Source: Candidozyma auris (taxonomy: Eukaryota; Ascomycota; Pichiomycetes; Serinales; Metschnikowiaceae). Taken from it: a stretch of DNA of 64,000 nucleotides. The stretch covers positions 682,001 through 746,000 of the forward strand of contig NC_072816.1 in the NCBI RefSeq assembly GCF_003013715.1, in the 5' to 3' direction. Positions within the stretch are counted from its first letter, which is position 1, and every line of letters begins with the position of its first letter. Positions 38,919 to 49,635 of this stretch are shown here, piece by piece. The translations under genes and the position numbers were made by a program. A model generated the notes under the pieces. That model made no database searches and was not told the DNA's origin. It saw only the letters and a program-made list of their open reading frames with translations.

Positions 38919-38988
38919 TATGCAATAAATAGAAGTCTATGAGGAAGATAGTAAAGTAGGTGTAAATTTTTTTTTGTGGAATTCACTC

Positions 38989-38995
38989 ATATATA
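38989..38995 (-). promoter_or_regulatory. TATA box of GLN1
   Basis: ATATATA lies about 70 bases upstream of the GLN1 start codon, inside a longer alternating AT stretch. Confidence 0.55.
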
Positions 38996-39050
38996 TAGCA
39001 AATGGCCAAAGGCTAGGCGGGATTTGATAAAGAAAAAGAAACAGGCCGCG

Positions 39051-39206
39051 TCCTGCAGGAAAGCAGCATTCTATCCGGATAAGACGGGTGCAGGTGAAAG
39101 CACCTGTCTTATCCGGACACACCGCCCCATAATTCCTGCAGGAAAGAACCCGTTCAGCCGGGTGTTTCTTCCGCCATGACATGTTCTTCGCACCTGTCTT
39201 ATCCGG
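39051..39206. promoter_or_regulatory. Repeated GATAAG palindrome module upstream of GLN1
   Basis: The 17-base element GCACCTGTCTTATCCGG occurs at 39100-39116 and 39190-39206. Its near-perfect inverse is CCGGATAAGACGGGTGC at 39075-39091. The first pair forms a large palindrome around an eight-base centre. A second element, TCCTGCAGGAAAG, occurs at 39051-39063 and 39134-39146, so an 83-90 base module is repeated. Each long element contains a GATAAG. Further GATAA sites lie nearby, one at 39545. The position 130-290 bases before GLN1 fits Gln3/Gat1-type regulation. The repeated flank CCGG...GGTGC suggests a second factor. Confidence 0.65.
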
Positions 39207-42110
39207 ACCCCTTCAATCCGGATGTCATTAAGCAGCCAAAAAAATTGCCGCAAACTGGAATTGTCTCAATTGTTCCAACACCCTAGGCCCCTGCCTTGAG
39301 CGATATAAACAAAGTTCACAGTTTACTTCCCCCCAAACAAATAGTTTAAAACCCACCTGTTTGACTTTATCACACGAGCCGCCTGCACATAGTCCCCGGT
39401 TGGAAATGGCGTCGCTGATAATTGTAGCAAATTACTCGTTTCTACTTTGCTTATCACCCAATGAGAGCGCCACTATACAATTACTCACAGGACACAGAGC
39501 GCAGTCAGAAATGGGAAATTATCCTGGACCAGCGGGAGGAAAGCGATAAGTGACACAAAGAAGGAAAGTTGGCAGAATCCGGGGTTTATTATTTTTTTTT
39601 TTTCTTTTTCCCCTATTGGCCAACGGCAATTGGCCAGATATCGTTTTTGGTTTTGGCCTTGTGTCTATCTTTCGATATGGTCTCACTATGTACTTCCCAG
39701 AGTGGATTTCTCAGTATGGTTCTCTCAGAAAGCCTGGTATGGCTACTCTGTTGCTGATCTCTTTTAATCCCTCAAAACATGACGAACGCAAAATGTCCCA
39801 ATATTGTCAACGATAAATCCCTCAAGGAACGTTCTGGGGGGTTTGAGGCATTTTTGTCTCCCCAGTTCCCACAATGGTGTTTTTCGCAGCCACTGGTTCT
39901 CTGGGAGGAAGTTGACAAACACTTGCAAAAGGAGCGGTGAGTGATTTTTGGATGCTTTTGCCCTTGCCCTATTTGCAATTGAGCAATTGAATTGACCTTG
40001 AGGCATTTTCTTTTGTTTATTCTTCTTATGCTTTGAAGCTCTCTTTCCTTGTGCTTCTGTTTTCGTGGCTTCTGCTCCACGAGGTCTCCAGGTTGCCGTA
40101 AATGCATCTTGATGACGTGTGATTTTTTGTAGGGGTGAGTTGATACTCGTGGTTGGAGAATTATTACGCCTGTGATTCTTCGGTGCACTTTTCCAGATTG
40201 GTCACATCACCAGTTGGTAGATGCAACGTGAGAAGTCAGTGGTTCAGTCTTGAGGTTAGCCAGCTGCCCGTAGATTCCAACGTATTCGAAATTTTTTCTT
40301 TTTCTTCTCCAGGATCTTCTGGGAGAGTACTGAGGGCATGTTCAGAATGGAAGTCTGTCTACTCTGGACCCTGCCTTGCAATCGCTGAATGAAATCGCTG
40401 AACAGAAATGGTACTACAAAATGGATCAAAACCATGGAAAAGGTATTCAGGGCTTTTGAGTCTCTCCATATTGCACGTTCTACATCAGCTCCTACTGTGA
40501 TCGGACTCTTTAGACGAAGAGTCAACCTCATATAGCCTAGTTACAAGCTCAAAGCCAGTCGACCGTGATCAACTAGTATCAACATCATAAAGGCCTATCA
40601 CATCACGAACAAGTTTCTTCTTGAGATATCATTGTGTCGGAGTACTTATGCCAGGCTAATTTTTATGGAACTGGTGAAAATAATAGAGTGCAGTTGGCGA
40701 AGGTTTTGAGATGATTCGAACGGAGTGAGAACGTAATTGGTGATCAGAGGGAAGTCTGGATTGAGTTCTTGAATACTGCTTCATTGTAGCTCTTCACTCT
40801 AGAGTCAGACGCGTTTGAACTTTACCAATTGTGCCTCTTTAATCTTTTAGTGATGTGGATACCTACTAGTTTGTGCTCTCTCGAGCTTGAAACTCCGTTT
40901 TAAAAGGACCGTTTCTGTTTTTCATTGAAATTGTTCTTCAGCGCTAGGTTGAAGCTGCCTGGATAACAAGCTTACACGGGGACTCTCGTTTTATCGAACT
41001 CTGACTCCTTGCATTCAGGAGGTGTCTTTATTTCACTTCAATTTTTCTGGTGGAAACCGAGTGCTCGATATCATCATGGTTTCTTTCGGCTATTTTAAAC
41101 TTCCCCGTATTGTCTCCTTGTAATTGGCGATTAATTTCATAGAGAGACTGATCCTTGAGCGTGAAGAACTCCTCAATTTCATTCAAGTGATCACAGGTAC
41201 AAAGCTGTGTAATGCACAGTGTAATGACAGATAATGCGTGTAAGTCCATCACCTAGCCTTCTGAAAGTGGTCCCCATTAATGGCCCCTCAAAAAATTCCA
41301 GCGAAGATGAGTGGCGAGCTTCGTAGTAGCCACGGGCACAGTGCAAAGCGTTATAAGTCGTGGTTTTATCACACTTGAATGCAATACATAATTTCAGATA
41401 TGTCAAAAGACATGTGCGATGCGTAGAGTATCCAAAGCTTGCCAAAATGTCTTTTTTGACAAACTAGTCTATCTCCTTCTCGTATATCTTCCATATTGAA
41501 TCCCACGGCCCCTCATTACTTCTGCGGATAACATTACGAAGGACTATCTTTGCCTCATTTGGATCCACAAGCTTTCGCTTCGTTATTAATTTCGTCAAAC
41601 CACTTACCACAATATTCATCAATCTTGCTGGCTCGTACGTAGGCATATCATGTAATTTGCTGACGAAAGAGTCTTTGAGCTGTTTTTGGCTTTCTGAGAT
41701 TTGTCTGAGTTTCTCAGGGCGTATTCGTATTTTGACGTGTTGGACCTATTGATGCACGCTATGTACACTCAATGCATGCAGCGAAGCACAGGCAGTCTCG
41801 TTTAGATATATTCTATGCGCAAGAGTTCGCACAGTATTACCTCTTCATTTGTAGCAAGATCTTCAACAAGCACCTATCCATTTTACATTCGGCTGTGATT
41901 CTTCGAAAAAATGTAAGCAGTGTTGTGTATTTTTCACAAAAATCATCTCCTGCACTCTCTTTGCATTCTTTAGGATGCATGTACAACAGCTGGAACGCTA
42001 AAATGTCTAAAATCGGCACTACATATCATAATAAGGCTCTTATGGTTCCTTTGATTTCAGTCGAACAAGCTACGCCACGCTAGTGTAACAAAATATATTC
42101 ACAACAAAAT
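39207..42110. other. Intergenic region between GLN1 and the second OPT gene
   Basis: About 2.9 kb without an intact gene. The part near GLN1 is promoter. From 41028 to 41980 there are minus-strand coding-like fragments, listed separately. No tRNA, snoRNA or transposon end was recognised. Confidence 0.45.
41028..41980 (-). pseudogene. Unidentified broken or multi-exon gene
   Basis: Three coding-like blocks follow one another on the minus strand. Block 1 (41837-41980, from an ATG) is cysteine- and lysine-rich. Block 2 (41464-41752) is an uninterrupted 95-codon charged helical segment ending KIYEKEID. Block 3 (about 41028-41215) contains NEIEEFFTLKDQSLYEINRQ. A GT follows block 1 (AAGAG/GTAATA) and an AG precedes block 2 (AATAG), but joining them changes frame and no CTAAC branch point is nearby. 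It is therefore either a pseudogene or a gene with different exon limits. No family is recognised. Confidence 0.35.
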
Positions 42111-44840
42111 TTAAGGAAAGTGTCCAACTCTTGGACCAAAGTATCCATCTGGGGCATCGATAGTGGCATTGAGTCTAGCTGGAGCATACGCATCAAGAAC
42201 ATTATTGTTCACGTTATTGCCCCACCAGGAAATATACTTCTCATGATACTGAACAGCGAAAAAGATGATAATTCCGCTGAAAGCGACACCACCTTGAAGA
42301 GCTCCTGAGAGGGTGTAGTTGTACTTTTCCCACCACGCAGTGTACCGTTTTCTTATCACATACATGAAAAAGAAAGATGCTATGAATCCAGGAGTATAAT
42401 ACGTCAAATTGTAGGGGGCATAGTTCATGAGACCAAATGAAAGCACAATGGGGTGAAGATATTTGCCTATCGTCGTGTGTCCGTAGTATTTCTTCAATGC
42501 CCAGCATGGGAAGGCGGCAAGGAACCCAATCAAGAAGCACCACTGCAAAATAGGATAGAGACCTCCAAAGACTCGTTTTGGCCCAATTACACCCCAAATC
42601 ACAGACGACGAGTAGAAAGTATTTGATCCAGGACACGTGAACTTTTGAGGCTGATGTGGTTCACAAAAGCCTGACACGGAATCCAACACCACTTCTATCA
42701 CGCCAACAGACAAAAGACTATTGACGATCACAGAAACCATTTGCACCCTAAACAAGGCTCTTGGCGCGATTCTCCAATAGTGTGCCTGTTTCTGGTTGGT
42801 GAAGTAGTTTTCAGCCTGGACGTCGATGTTGGTACCTAAGGTCTTGACGTAGTTGAGTGCGGTTCCATTACCTGGAAGTGCGTAACCAATAATCATCTCA
42901 AGAAGAACGTTGATTGAGTTTTGAGTACCTGTCGCAGCGTAAACTATGGCAAAAGGTAACAAGAAAACGAAGTTGAGGGCCAAAGCAAAGAAAATGGTCC
43001 ACACTGGAGTTTGCAAATCATAAACCTCCACTGTTATAATCGAGAAAACGATACATATCACCAAGATCACGGTGAACCACCACTCTGGGACTTCGGGGTA
43101 CTTTTTCATGGAAACAGAGAAGGGGTCATCGAAACCCTCGTAGGTTGAGCGTTTTTTCTTGAAATTAAGCGATTTGACAAGACCAACCACAGCAAACTTC
43201 AATTGCTTGAAGTGAGTTAATATCACATAAAAAAAATTCATGGGGTATAAAGCAAAAAACGTGCCATAGGTCACCAAGTTCGCAGCTGAGTAGAATGGGG
43301 GCCCCATTTTTTCATACTTGGCTAGATCAAGTTTCTTTTCATCATTAAGAATAGCAGTCACAGCATAAGGTTCACCTGTATTTGTGAAAATGCCATTGGA
43401 GTTAATTGGTAAGAAGCCCGTCCATTTGTAGTTTGACCACCAAACTCCCACAATACAGAAGAATCCAATGAGCATGCCAATGTACTGATTCAACTGGGCA
43501 AAAAAGGGAACGTACAAAGGCCCGCTCATATTGATGATGTTCCAATCAAAGGTGGTGATAGGATTCAACCCAAGACCACTTTGGGACCCCGTAATTGCAG
43601 CAACATTGAAGTTGTTTGGTGCTGCCCAGGATATCCAGTTGAATGTGGAAAGTGCCGTAAACAAGTAGTCGGGAACCCAGAAGTATAGAAAAGATACAAC
43701 AAAGGTAATCAAGAAGAATGAATATCTGGAAATCGACCACCCGTTGATATTTTCTTTCTTCTCTCTTTGTACCAAAGCTTTGTTAACAGCAAGGTTTGGA
43801 AGAATAGTCGGCCAGATTGCTGAAACAGGGTAAACAACGAATTTACGGATAATTCCGGCGAACCCAAAACCCAAAAGGTTTGATGATAATACAATAAGAA
43901 ATTGGGCGCCAATTGTAAATTTTGGGTTGTCATAGAACATCTCAAGCTTCTGGAGGTAAATGAAGTATGTTGCATACACTGCACTTCCACTCACACTGTA
44001 GCACAAAGTTGCTAACATTTGTTCCTTATGAGACCATGGACCAGGATTTAAATTGATCTCCCATCTCCACAACTTGAAAGTTTTGGCAGGAAGCGTCAAC
44101 TCCAAAAACTTTCCGCAAGGATAGACAAAAAGCTGCACCACCATTGACAGCAAAGAAATGCTTGGCATTCTTTCGACGAAGAATTGGTTAATGAAGGTAC
44201 CGAGAACCACCCATACGACACCGATTATGTAAACACGTAACGTTTCGCAAGGAGTATCTGGATCGTCGAATGGATCTGTAACAGATCTGACCTCAGGGTA
44301 TGGAGACCAGTAAGCAATAAGAGCAGCTTCAGTTTTGGTTTGCAACTCCCAGTCAAAAATGTCATCGGACTCGGCTGATTCAAGGTTTTTGACCGTCTTC
44401 TCTGCGACATGAACTTGGCTTTTTTCTCTGGAGCTTGCTGAATTCTCATCTTCGTAGCTTACAGGGCCATCTGAGTCTGTTGCGTGTTCATATTTGACGA
44501 GTTGCGCAATGAAGTCGAAGGTCTCCATTGGAATATTGACGTCACCATCATGATCCTTCAAAAAACTTTTCAAAATGCTTTCTGCCTCAACAATCTCGAT
44601 CTCCAGAATTTTTTCCAACATAAAAACAGCAGATGGAGGCAAATCCTCAAAAGATTTGAGATGATTAAGATCCAATCTTTTAAGGACGTAAAACTTCTGG
44701 TCCGAGGTAAGACCGTCAGCAACCCCATTCAAGGAATACTGGTGAGAGGTAATCTCATGTAAGTCAACTTCGTGAGCCGTGGTGTCAAGCCTACCACCGC
44801 CTTTGGAGATACTCGTAGAAGGATTAAGCTTTTCGGACAT
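42111..44840 (-). CDS. OPT2: OPT-family oligopeptide transporter, OPT2-like (copy 2)
   Basis: This 909-residue protein has a long soluble N-terminus (1-200). It carries the full OPT signature YWSPYPEVRSVTDPFDDPD just before the first membrane span, then FINQFFVERMPSISLLSMVV and about 14 spans. ERMPSI-type and NYAPYNLTYYTPGF segments match the Opt2 subgroup (S. cerevisiae Opt2, 877 aa). Members import glutathione or oligopeptides, or affect glutathione and lipid homeostasis; the substrate here is unknown. The N-terminal domain (MLEKILEIEIVEAESIL and neighbours) is also typical of Opt2-like fungal proteins. Together with copy 1 it flanks GLN1, suggesting a nitrogen- or sulphur-scavenging neighbourhood. 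Confidence 0.9.
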   Translation of the reverse strand: MSEKLNPSTSISKGGGRLDTTAHEVDLHEITSHQYSLNGVADGLTSDQKFYVLKRLDLNHLKSFEDLPPSAVFMLEKILEIEIVEAESILKSFLKDHDGDVNIPMETFDFIAQLVKYEHATDSDGPVSYEDENSASSREKSQVHVAEKTVKNLESAESDDIFDWELQTKTEAALIAYWSPYPEVRSVTDPFDDPDTPCETLRVYIIGVVWVVLGTFINQFFVERMPSISLLSMVVQLFVYPCGKFLELTLPAKTFKLWRWEINLNPGPWSHKEQMLATLCYSVSGSAVYATYFIYLQKLEMFYDNPKFTIGAQFLIVLSSNLLGFGFAGIIRKFVVYPVSAIWPTILPNLAVNKALVQREKKENINGWSISRYSFFLITFVVSFLYFWVPDYLFTALSTFNWISWAAPNNFNVAAITGSQSGLGLNPITTFDWNIINMSGPLYVPFFAQLNQYIGMLIGFFCIVGVWWSNYKWTGFLPINSNGIFTNTGEPYAVTAILNDEKKLDLAKYEKMGPPFYSAANLVTYGTFFALYPMNFFYVILTHFKQLKFAVVGLVKSLNFKKKRSTYEGFDDPFSVSMKKYPEVPEWWFTVILVICIVFSIITVEVYDLQTPVWTIFFALALNFVFLLPFAIVYAATGTQNSINVLLEMIIGYALPGNGTALNYVKTLGTNIDVQAENYFTNQKQAHYWRIAPRALFRVQMVSVIVNSLLSVGVIEVVLDSVSGFCEPHQPQKFTCPGSNTFYSSSVIWGVIGPKRVFGGLYPILQWCFLIGFLAAFPCWALKKYYGHTTIGKYLHPIVLSFGLMNYAPYNLTYYTPGFIASFFFMYVIRKRYTAWWEKYNYTLSGALQGGVAFSGIIIFFAVQYHEKYISWWGNNVNNNVLDAYAPARLNATIDAPDGYFGPRVGHFP

Positions 44841-46661
44841 GGCCTACACCTGAAACTTTTTCTCGACCATTCGACCCAAATTTATACAGCTCAGCTACCG
44901 AGAGGTGCAAAACCATGCCATGGCTCTCTATTATTTTCCGCATATCCCACAGTTGCCTTGCTGCAAAATTTGGACTGATAGGGCCCGCCTTGGTGCATAT
45001 CATGGGTGCCACAATAACCTGTAACTTGAAGCCGCTCATGATCAAATCTAGCTTCATTCACGACTGTGCTCCCCAATCTCTCGGCCCGATTACTTTTTTT
45101 TTCTCTATCTCAAATTCATACTTTCGGCATGATATCAGCGTGCGGCACCAGGATTATCAAATCACGCGAGGAGTGGCTCACGAAGCGCATTGTGAATTTC
45201 CTCGCTCGCCTGTCATTTCTGTGGCTTTACACACGTCAACTGTGTGAATCTCGGAGCATTCCTGAGAGTCAAAAAGCTTGAAGTGATTTTTTCAAGTGCA
45301 CTCGAGAATTCAGCTTTGTCACGCTGAAAAAAGAAAATGCTCTTTGAGGTTTGAGCGTTAGCTGTCATCCTTATCAAACGCAGGTTACGACTTCTTTCTG
45401 AGCGGTTCGGCAGGAATTGCCGGTGGGGCCATACGTCAAGCGCTAAAAGTGCAACTTTTCCGGGAGTGCCGTGCATGGCTAGCAATAATCAATACAGGCG
45501 AGCCCATTCGTTTTCAGTGAGTGATATTATTATAGATTCTTTATTTGGGTCATGTTGAGCCAGGTTTTGGCTATTGAAAATTACACACTATCTTCTAGAG
45601 CGCAAGCTATCGGAAAAGCTTTGCTTTAAGTATTATTCGATCACTTGAGAAACTGTGGCACCATTAGGTGGTCTCGAGAGCCAACCAGACAGACAACCAT
45701 GGACTGTGTGAATGACGTAGGAGTTGCGCCTCACGGCTGTTTACAGGAGCCGTATATTAAGCGGCTGCGAATGATAAGTTGCAGTGTATTCGCTTCTTCG
45801 GATCAGTAAGCCACCTCTTCGATCGATAGCTCAGATCCCCAAGGTTCCACTTGGGAAATCGATGTGTCCCCCTTGTGCCTAGTCAAGTATTGGTAGACAT
45901 TATTTGGTAACAGTGTTATTAGGAGTATTATTTAGCTCTACGAGTAATGAAAGGATTTCCTTCATCCAAGGAGAGGTTGCTCTCGTGTATTGTGATGATA
46001 GGTGCTACTTCATGGTGATGCGCTATGGTTGATTGACCTAAGCTATACCATAAAACGATTACCTGGAAGATATCACTTAGCATCCTTCGAATTTTAAAAG
46101 ATACATGTCCTACTTGGAATCTCGGTTTGCTGTGATGATTTCGCCTCGCCATTCGAGTCAAGACCATTTCATCTACCTTCTCTGGCTTCCATGTGACTAT
46201 CTTTATCAAACTGAGAACACATGCAAGTTTTAAAACCTTCTGATTCACAAGCCGGGTACACACACCAGCAAGCGAATTAGGTCCAAAAGTGTTAAGAGCA
46301 TCGTTTGGAAGATTCTGTGACGCTATTTTGCTCAAGCAAAATAAGGGTGCCCCCGCAAAGTATTCACATGTTTTCATAATTTTCAGAGGTTGTTGGCCCG
46401 AGCGGCCTCACCCTTCAAAACTTGAACAAAAGTGTCTCATGCATCCGAAGCCCACAAAGCACGTAGCAATGCCAACTTGACAAGCAGAGACACAAGTTAC
46501 AACAACCTGATCCGATATTTAGAGAACCACATCAAAGAATTATCACCAAAGCGACAGCTCTGAGACGATTGACTCCTCAGCTTCACTGTTCCCTCGCAAT
46601 GAATCAGTCATGGGCACTGGGTACGTAGTTTCAACATTTGCGCATACACCAAAGTGCCTCT
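44841..46661. other. Intergenic region upstream of the OPT2-like gene
   Basis: About 1.8 kb. It carries scattered GATAA motifs (near 45370 and 45774) and one doubtful 149-codon frame, listed separately. Nothing else was recognised. Confidence 0.45.
45928..46377 (-). CDS. Doubtful hypothetical protein, 149 aa
   Basis: This ATG-initiated frame of 149 codons has mixed composition, basic in the middle and with a hydrophobic stretch near residues 100-115. No motif or family is recognised. It lies between divergent and convergent neighbours with ample space. Length slightly exceeds what chance usually gives here, but no promoter or codon bias supports it. Confidence 0.2.
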   Translation of the reverse strand: MKTCEYFAGAPLFCLSKIASQNLPNDALNTFGPNSLAGVCTRLVNQKVLKLACVLSLIKIVTWKPEKVDEMVLTRMARRNHHSKPRFQVGHVSFKIRRMLSDIFQVIVLWYSLGQSTIAHHHEVAPIITIHESNLSLDEGNPFITRRAK

Positions 46662-47195
46662 TTAGGACTTCTCCTTGGCTGCCTCCTTGTACTTGGCCAA
46701 TATCAACTCCAAGCCGTCCATGTCATTGGCAATCAAGTTCTGGTCCCAGTCAATGAGCAATGGAGGCTGGAAGAGCTCGTTAGGGTCGATCTCCGGGTTC
46801 TCCTGGTTGATGAGATTGTCAAAGGCCTCATGAATATGGTCGTACTCGTTTTGAGAAAAGATCTTGAACCCTCTATCGTGAGAAATGCCGAGGCTCTTCA
46901 CGGTAACCAGGCCTTGGTCTGATTTGATGAATTTGTCGTTGAGCAACGGGAAGCACTCTTTCAACACGGTTTTGCAGCGATCACCACGAACACAGTTGGT
47001 ATAAATAGACTTGAACTGGTCGTAAGTGGGCATTTGTTTGGCGTTCATATCGAGCTGGAAAAGGTTCTTATCATCGTTCAATTGATAGTATGCTTTCTCC
47101 AAGAAAGCAAACAACCTAGCCAGGGCCGGAACTCGGGCATTGTGGAAAATCGAGATAGTAGCTGGAGAGTTTTGCAAAGACCTGAAGAGAGACAT
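46662..47195 (-). CDS. FMP46: FMP46-like mitochondrial redox protein (DUF1687)
   Basis: This 177-residue protein begins MSLFRSLQNSPATISIFHN, like yeast Fmp46 (MSFWKTLQRQPRTISLFTN). The family features MPTYDQFKSIYTNCV (yeast FPTWDQLQYMRTSCP) and the C-terminal PPLLIDWDQNLIANDMDGL (yeast LWVDWENKLVGNEPADI) are present. The DUF1687 fold is thioredoxin-like and the protein is mitochondrial in S. cerevisiae; its substrate is unknown. This copy is longer than the yeast one (133 aa) because of inserted segments. A single Cys follows the TxC position, so any redox chemistry would use one cysteine. Confidence 0.85.
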   Translation of the reverse strand: MSLFRSLQNSPATISIFHNARVPALARLFAFLEKAYYQLNDDKNLFQLDMNAKQMPTYDQFKSIYTNCVRGDRCKTVLKECFPLLNDKFIKSDQGLVTVKSLGISHDRGFKIFSQNEYDHIHEAFDNLINQENPEIDPNELFQPPLLIDWDQNLIANDMDGLELILAKYKEAAKEKS

Positions 47196-49635
47196 TAAGT
47201 AGAGCAGAGAAAAAAAATTGTGCAGTTGTCAATTGACTTTTGGGCACGAGGTGTTTTTATGGTGCAAGGGCAACCCCGGACTTTTGCTTGACTCAAATGT
47301 CGCGGTGCCACATAATCCGTTGTACCGAGGAGATGGCTCGAGAAGATGAGGAGGTTATATCCACCAAAAGCCTAGAGGTATGTAGAAAATGAGCTTACAT
47401 TTGTCGAAACGAGACCCAAAGGAGTAAATAAATTTTCTTTTTACATTAAAAATACCCAACATCACTCAAGACTGAGTGGGTCATTTCTCTTGGGATAGCG
47501 ACGACATTGTCGCATCGTGGGAATATCTCGTGTTGAGTCCCCTTGGCTATCTCCCGGACGTGTAACTCCGACCCGGAATTTTTCCGATGTGGTCACGATG
47601 AAAAAAAAAGTCGGGAAAGCAGTGAATGAATTGAATTTAGTATAAAACTCTCATGTGTTTTGGACGTATTGTAGATTTATCGAGTGACTTGTGCTGGTGT
47701 TTGGGATTGAGTAGTGTAACGGATCCCTCAAGAGGGGAAAGAATCTGGAAACGTTAGTCGATGAGACCAGGACGCAGTATAATGTCAAAAAGAGCTGCTC
47801 ACTGGTGACTTGGGGTCCTCTTTCCTAGATATACTTTGTTTGAAAGAAATAACTGTAAATGCTGATTTTTGGAAAGAGTTGCCGTATTGTGGTAGGTTTA
47901 TGGCAATGTTTGCGAAAAGTAAGAAGTGAGAATACAAGTTGAGTATTGGGCGAAAAGACCTGAGAACCGAGAAAGTAGGAGAACTACAAGTTAGCAGGCA
48001 CACACACTAGAAGGAGTGTATGTGTAGTCTTTTTATTATTTATTTACTTATTTGATTTTTTTTTTCCGCTAAACTACTTCTTATCTGTAAGACAGCTCCA
48101 ACTCCAAGGCAAGGACAAAAGGGAGTAACGAACTAAGGTTAGAGGTCGTCGAGTCTCAAAGCGAAAAGACAATGTCTGGATCGAAGGAGTAGTCCATAAC
48201 TCAATGGAGTCTCTATCAACAGTGAGTACTTTGATGGACAGATTGCGGATTAATGGAGACCAAATATGACACAATCTATCTGAATAATTCCTCTATTAGT
48301 TAAAGAATGATCTTAGGTGATTTCTACGAGTTTGGCAGGTTTTTGCAGCCAGATTTGCACCCGTACACCAGCACACCCTCAGGAAGCATCACCCCCCCTC
48401 CAAGAAAAGATAAATTCCTTTTCTTTGTTTAGTCTTCGAGATCTAAAGTGATCAACGCGGGACATTAGACCAGTGAGACTTTTTATTTAAAGGTTTTGGA
48501 ATGTAGTCATCCAAATCTGGCGACCCCAAAATCCTCAACAGTCCATCGATTTGTCGCCATGGAGCTAGCTCCACACATTGGCATCGTTTAAGGAGCTCAA
48601 TTGTGTAGATAGTCCCGATGGACCACCTCCAAAGCGACCTGAAGCTAAAGAGACTGTTCCATTTGTAAAGACTGCAGGCTACGGGTGGACTAAACAAGGC
48701 TAGGTCGAGCTCCTTGAGAGAGTCAAAGTCTCAGCAGTCAACAGCAACGTATTCACCTGAATCAGCAAGCCTGAAGCAATCTACACATAAGGAACTGGAT
48801 ACGCTTGTGTCACCCAGAGAAGGGGTATTGATGCTGTGCCTTCAGGCTACCGCTTTACAATGGACTCTATCAAGTGTTTCATGAGGAATTGCAATTGTTT
48901 TAGACAAAAATGTACTTCGGTTCGTGGCCAGTATGATTTTCAAGCTGGTATACACTTCACCTGGTATATATGCTGAGATGATATTTTTAGTTGGGGTACT
49001 TTTCAAGGCGGAAGGGTATTTTTGGCACCAGTCGACTCACCTCCTTTGGCGGTGATCATCCTTGGCTCATTCCCGCCTGCTACACCGGTGTGGAGGAGCC
49101 ACCAGCTAGCCCAGCGAGCCAAAACGCTCACGAACAGCCTGTTTTGAAAACCATTGAAATCTGCCTCCAAAACCGGGGTCAATGTAGATGGATTTCCACT
49201 TTATACGAATCTTTCTCTCTTGTCTGCCTCCTTTTCCCCTTCCTTATTCATCTTGAGTCGTCTGGGCCAGAGCCGTTTTCGCACTCGCATACTAATTCTT
49301 TCTTAACACTTGATTCTCGTGCCTTGTTCCTGTGCCGGGGCCGCTAAACCTACATTTCCCAGTTCTTACCCTTGATCTCACCCTAAATCCAGGTGCCCCC
49401 ACCAACAGATTCCACTGTGGCCAGTTTCTTCTTGCACTTCCGCAAAGCGGCCTTCTTCAGGTCCAGTCTAGTACTCAAATCTTCCTTTTTAAATCGACTG
49501 AATCCTTATATTTTGGCCCCAACGACTATCACCTATCCGTTCAATTGCCTGGGCACCTCCAATAGAATCGATTTCCTCGTCAGATCGCCTGCTGAGTAAA
49601 TATTTCGGATCCCCCTTCCTTTTTGTTTTCTTTAG
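47196..49635. other. Intergenic region with a kinase relic
   Basis: About 2.4 kb without an intact gene. It holds the CMGC-kinase-like remnant at 48452-48769, T-rich tracts at 48030-48066, and the long pyrimidine-rich leader of MSG5 ending TTTTGTTTTCTTTAG just before the ATG. Confidence 0.45.
48452..48769 (-). pseudogene. Relic of a CMGC-type protein kinase domain
   Basis: A minus-strand frame without a proper start contains the order of motifs found from the activation loop onward in CMGC kinases. A DFD in the DFG position is followed by SPPV (activation segment), WRWSIGTIYTIELL (like DxWSxGCIxAELL) and QIDGLLRILGSPDLDDYIP (like QLxxIxxxLGTPxxxxxP). An in-frame TGA (48731-48733) sits just before DFD. 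The HRD catalytic loop is not visible upstream. It therefore looks like the decayed C-terminal half of a kinase gene, perhaps of the CDK/MAPK or CAK type. The motif matches are short, so moderate caution applies. Confidence 0.5.

Noticed and set aside
40715..40745. TTCGAA-type B-box-like sequence suggesting a tRNA
   Set aside because: No T stem, anticodon arm or acceptor stem can be drawn around it.
44915..45247. 110-codon plus-strand frame upstream of the OPT2-like gene
   Set aside because: No ordered motif, unbiased composition, and it overlaps the promoter of a well-supported gene.
49621..49635. Pyrimidine tract ending TTTAG directly before the MSG5 ATG, as if a 5' UTR intron ended there
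   Set aside because: No CTAAC branch point lies near it, unlike every supported intron in the window, and no donor was found upstream.
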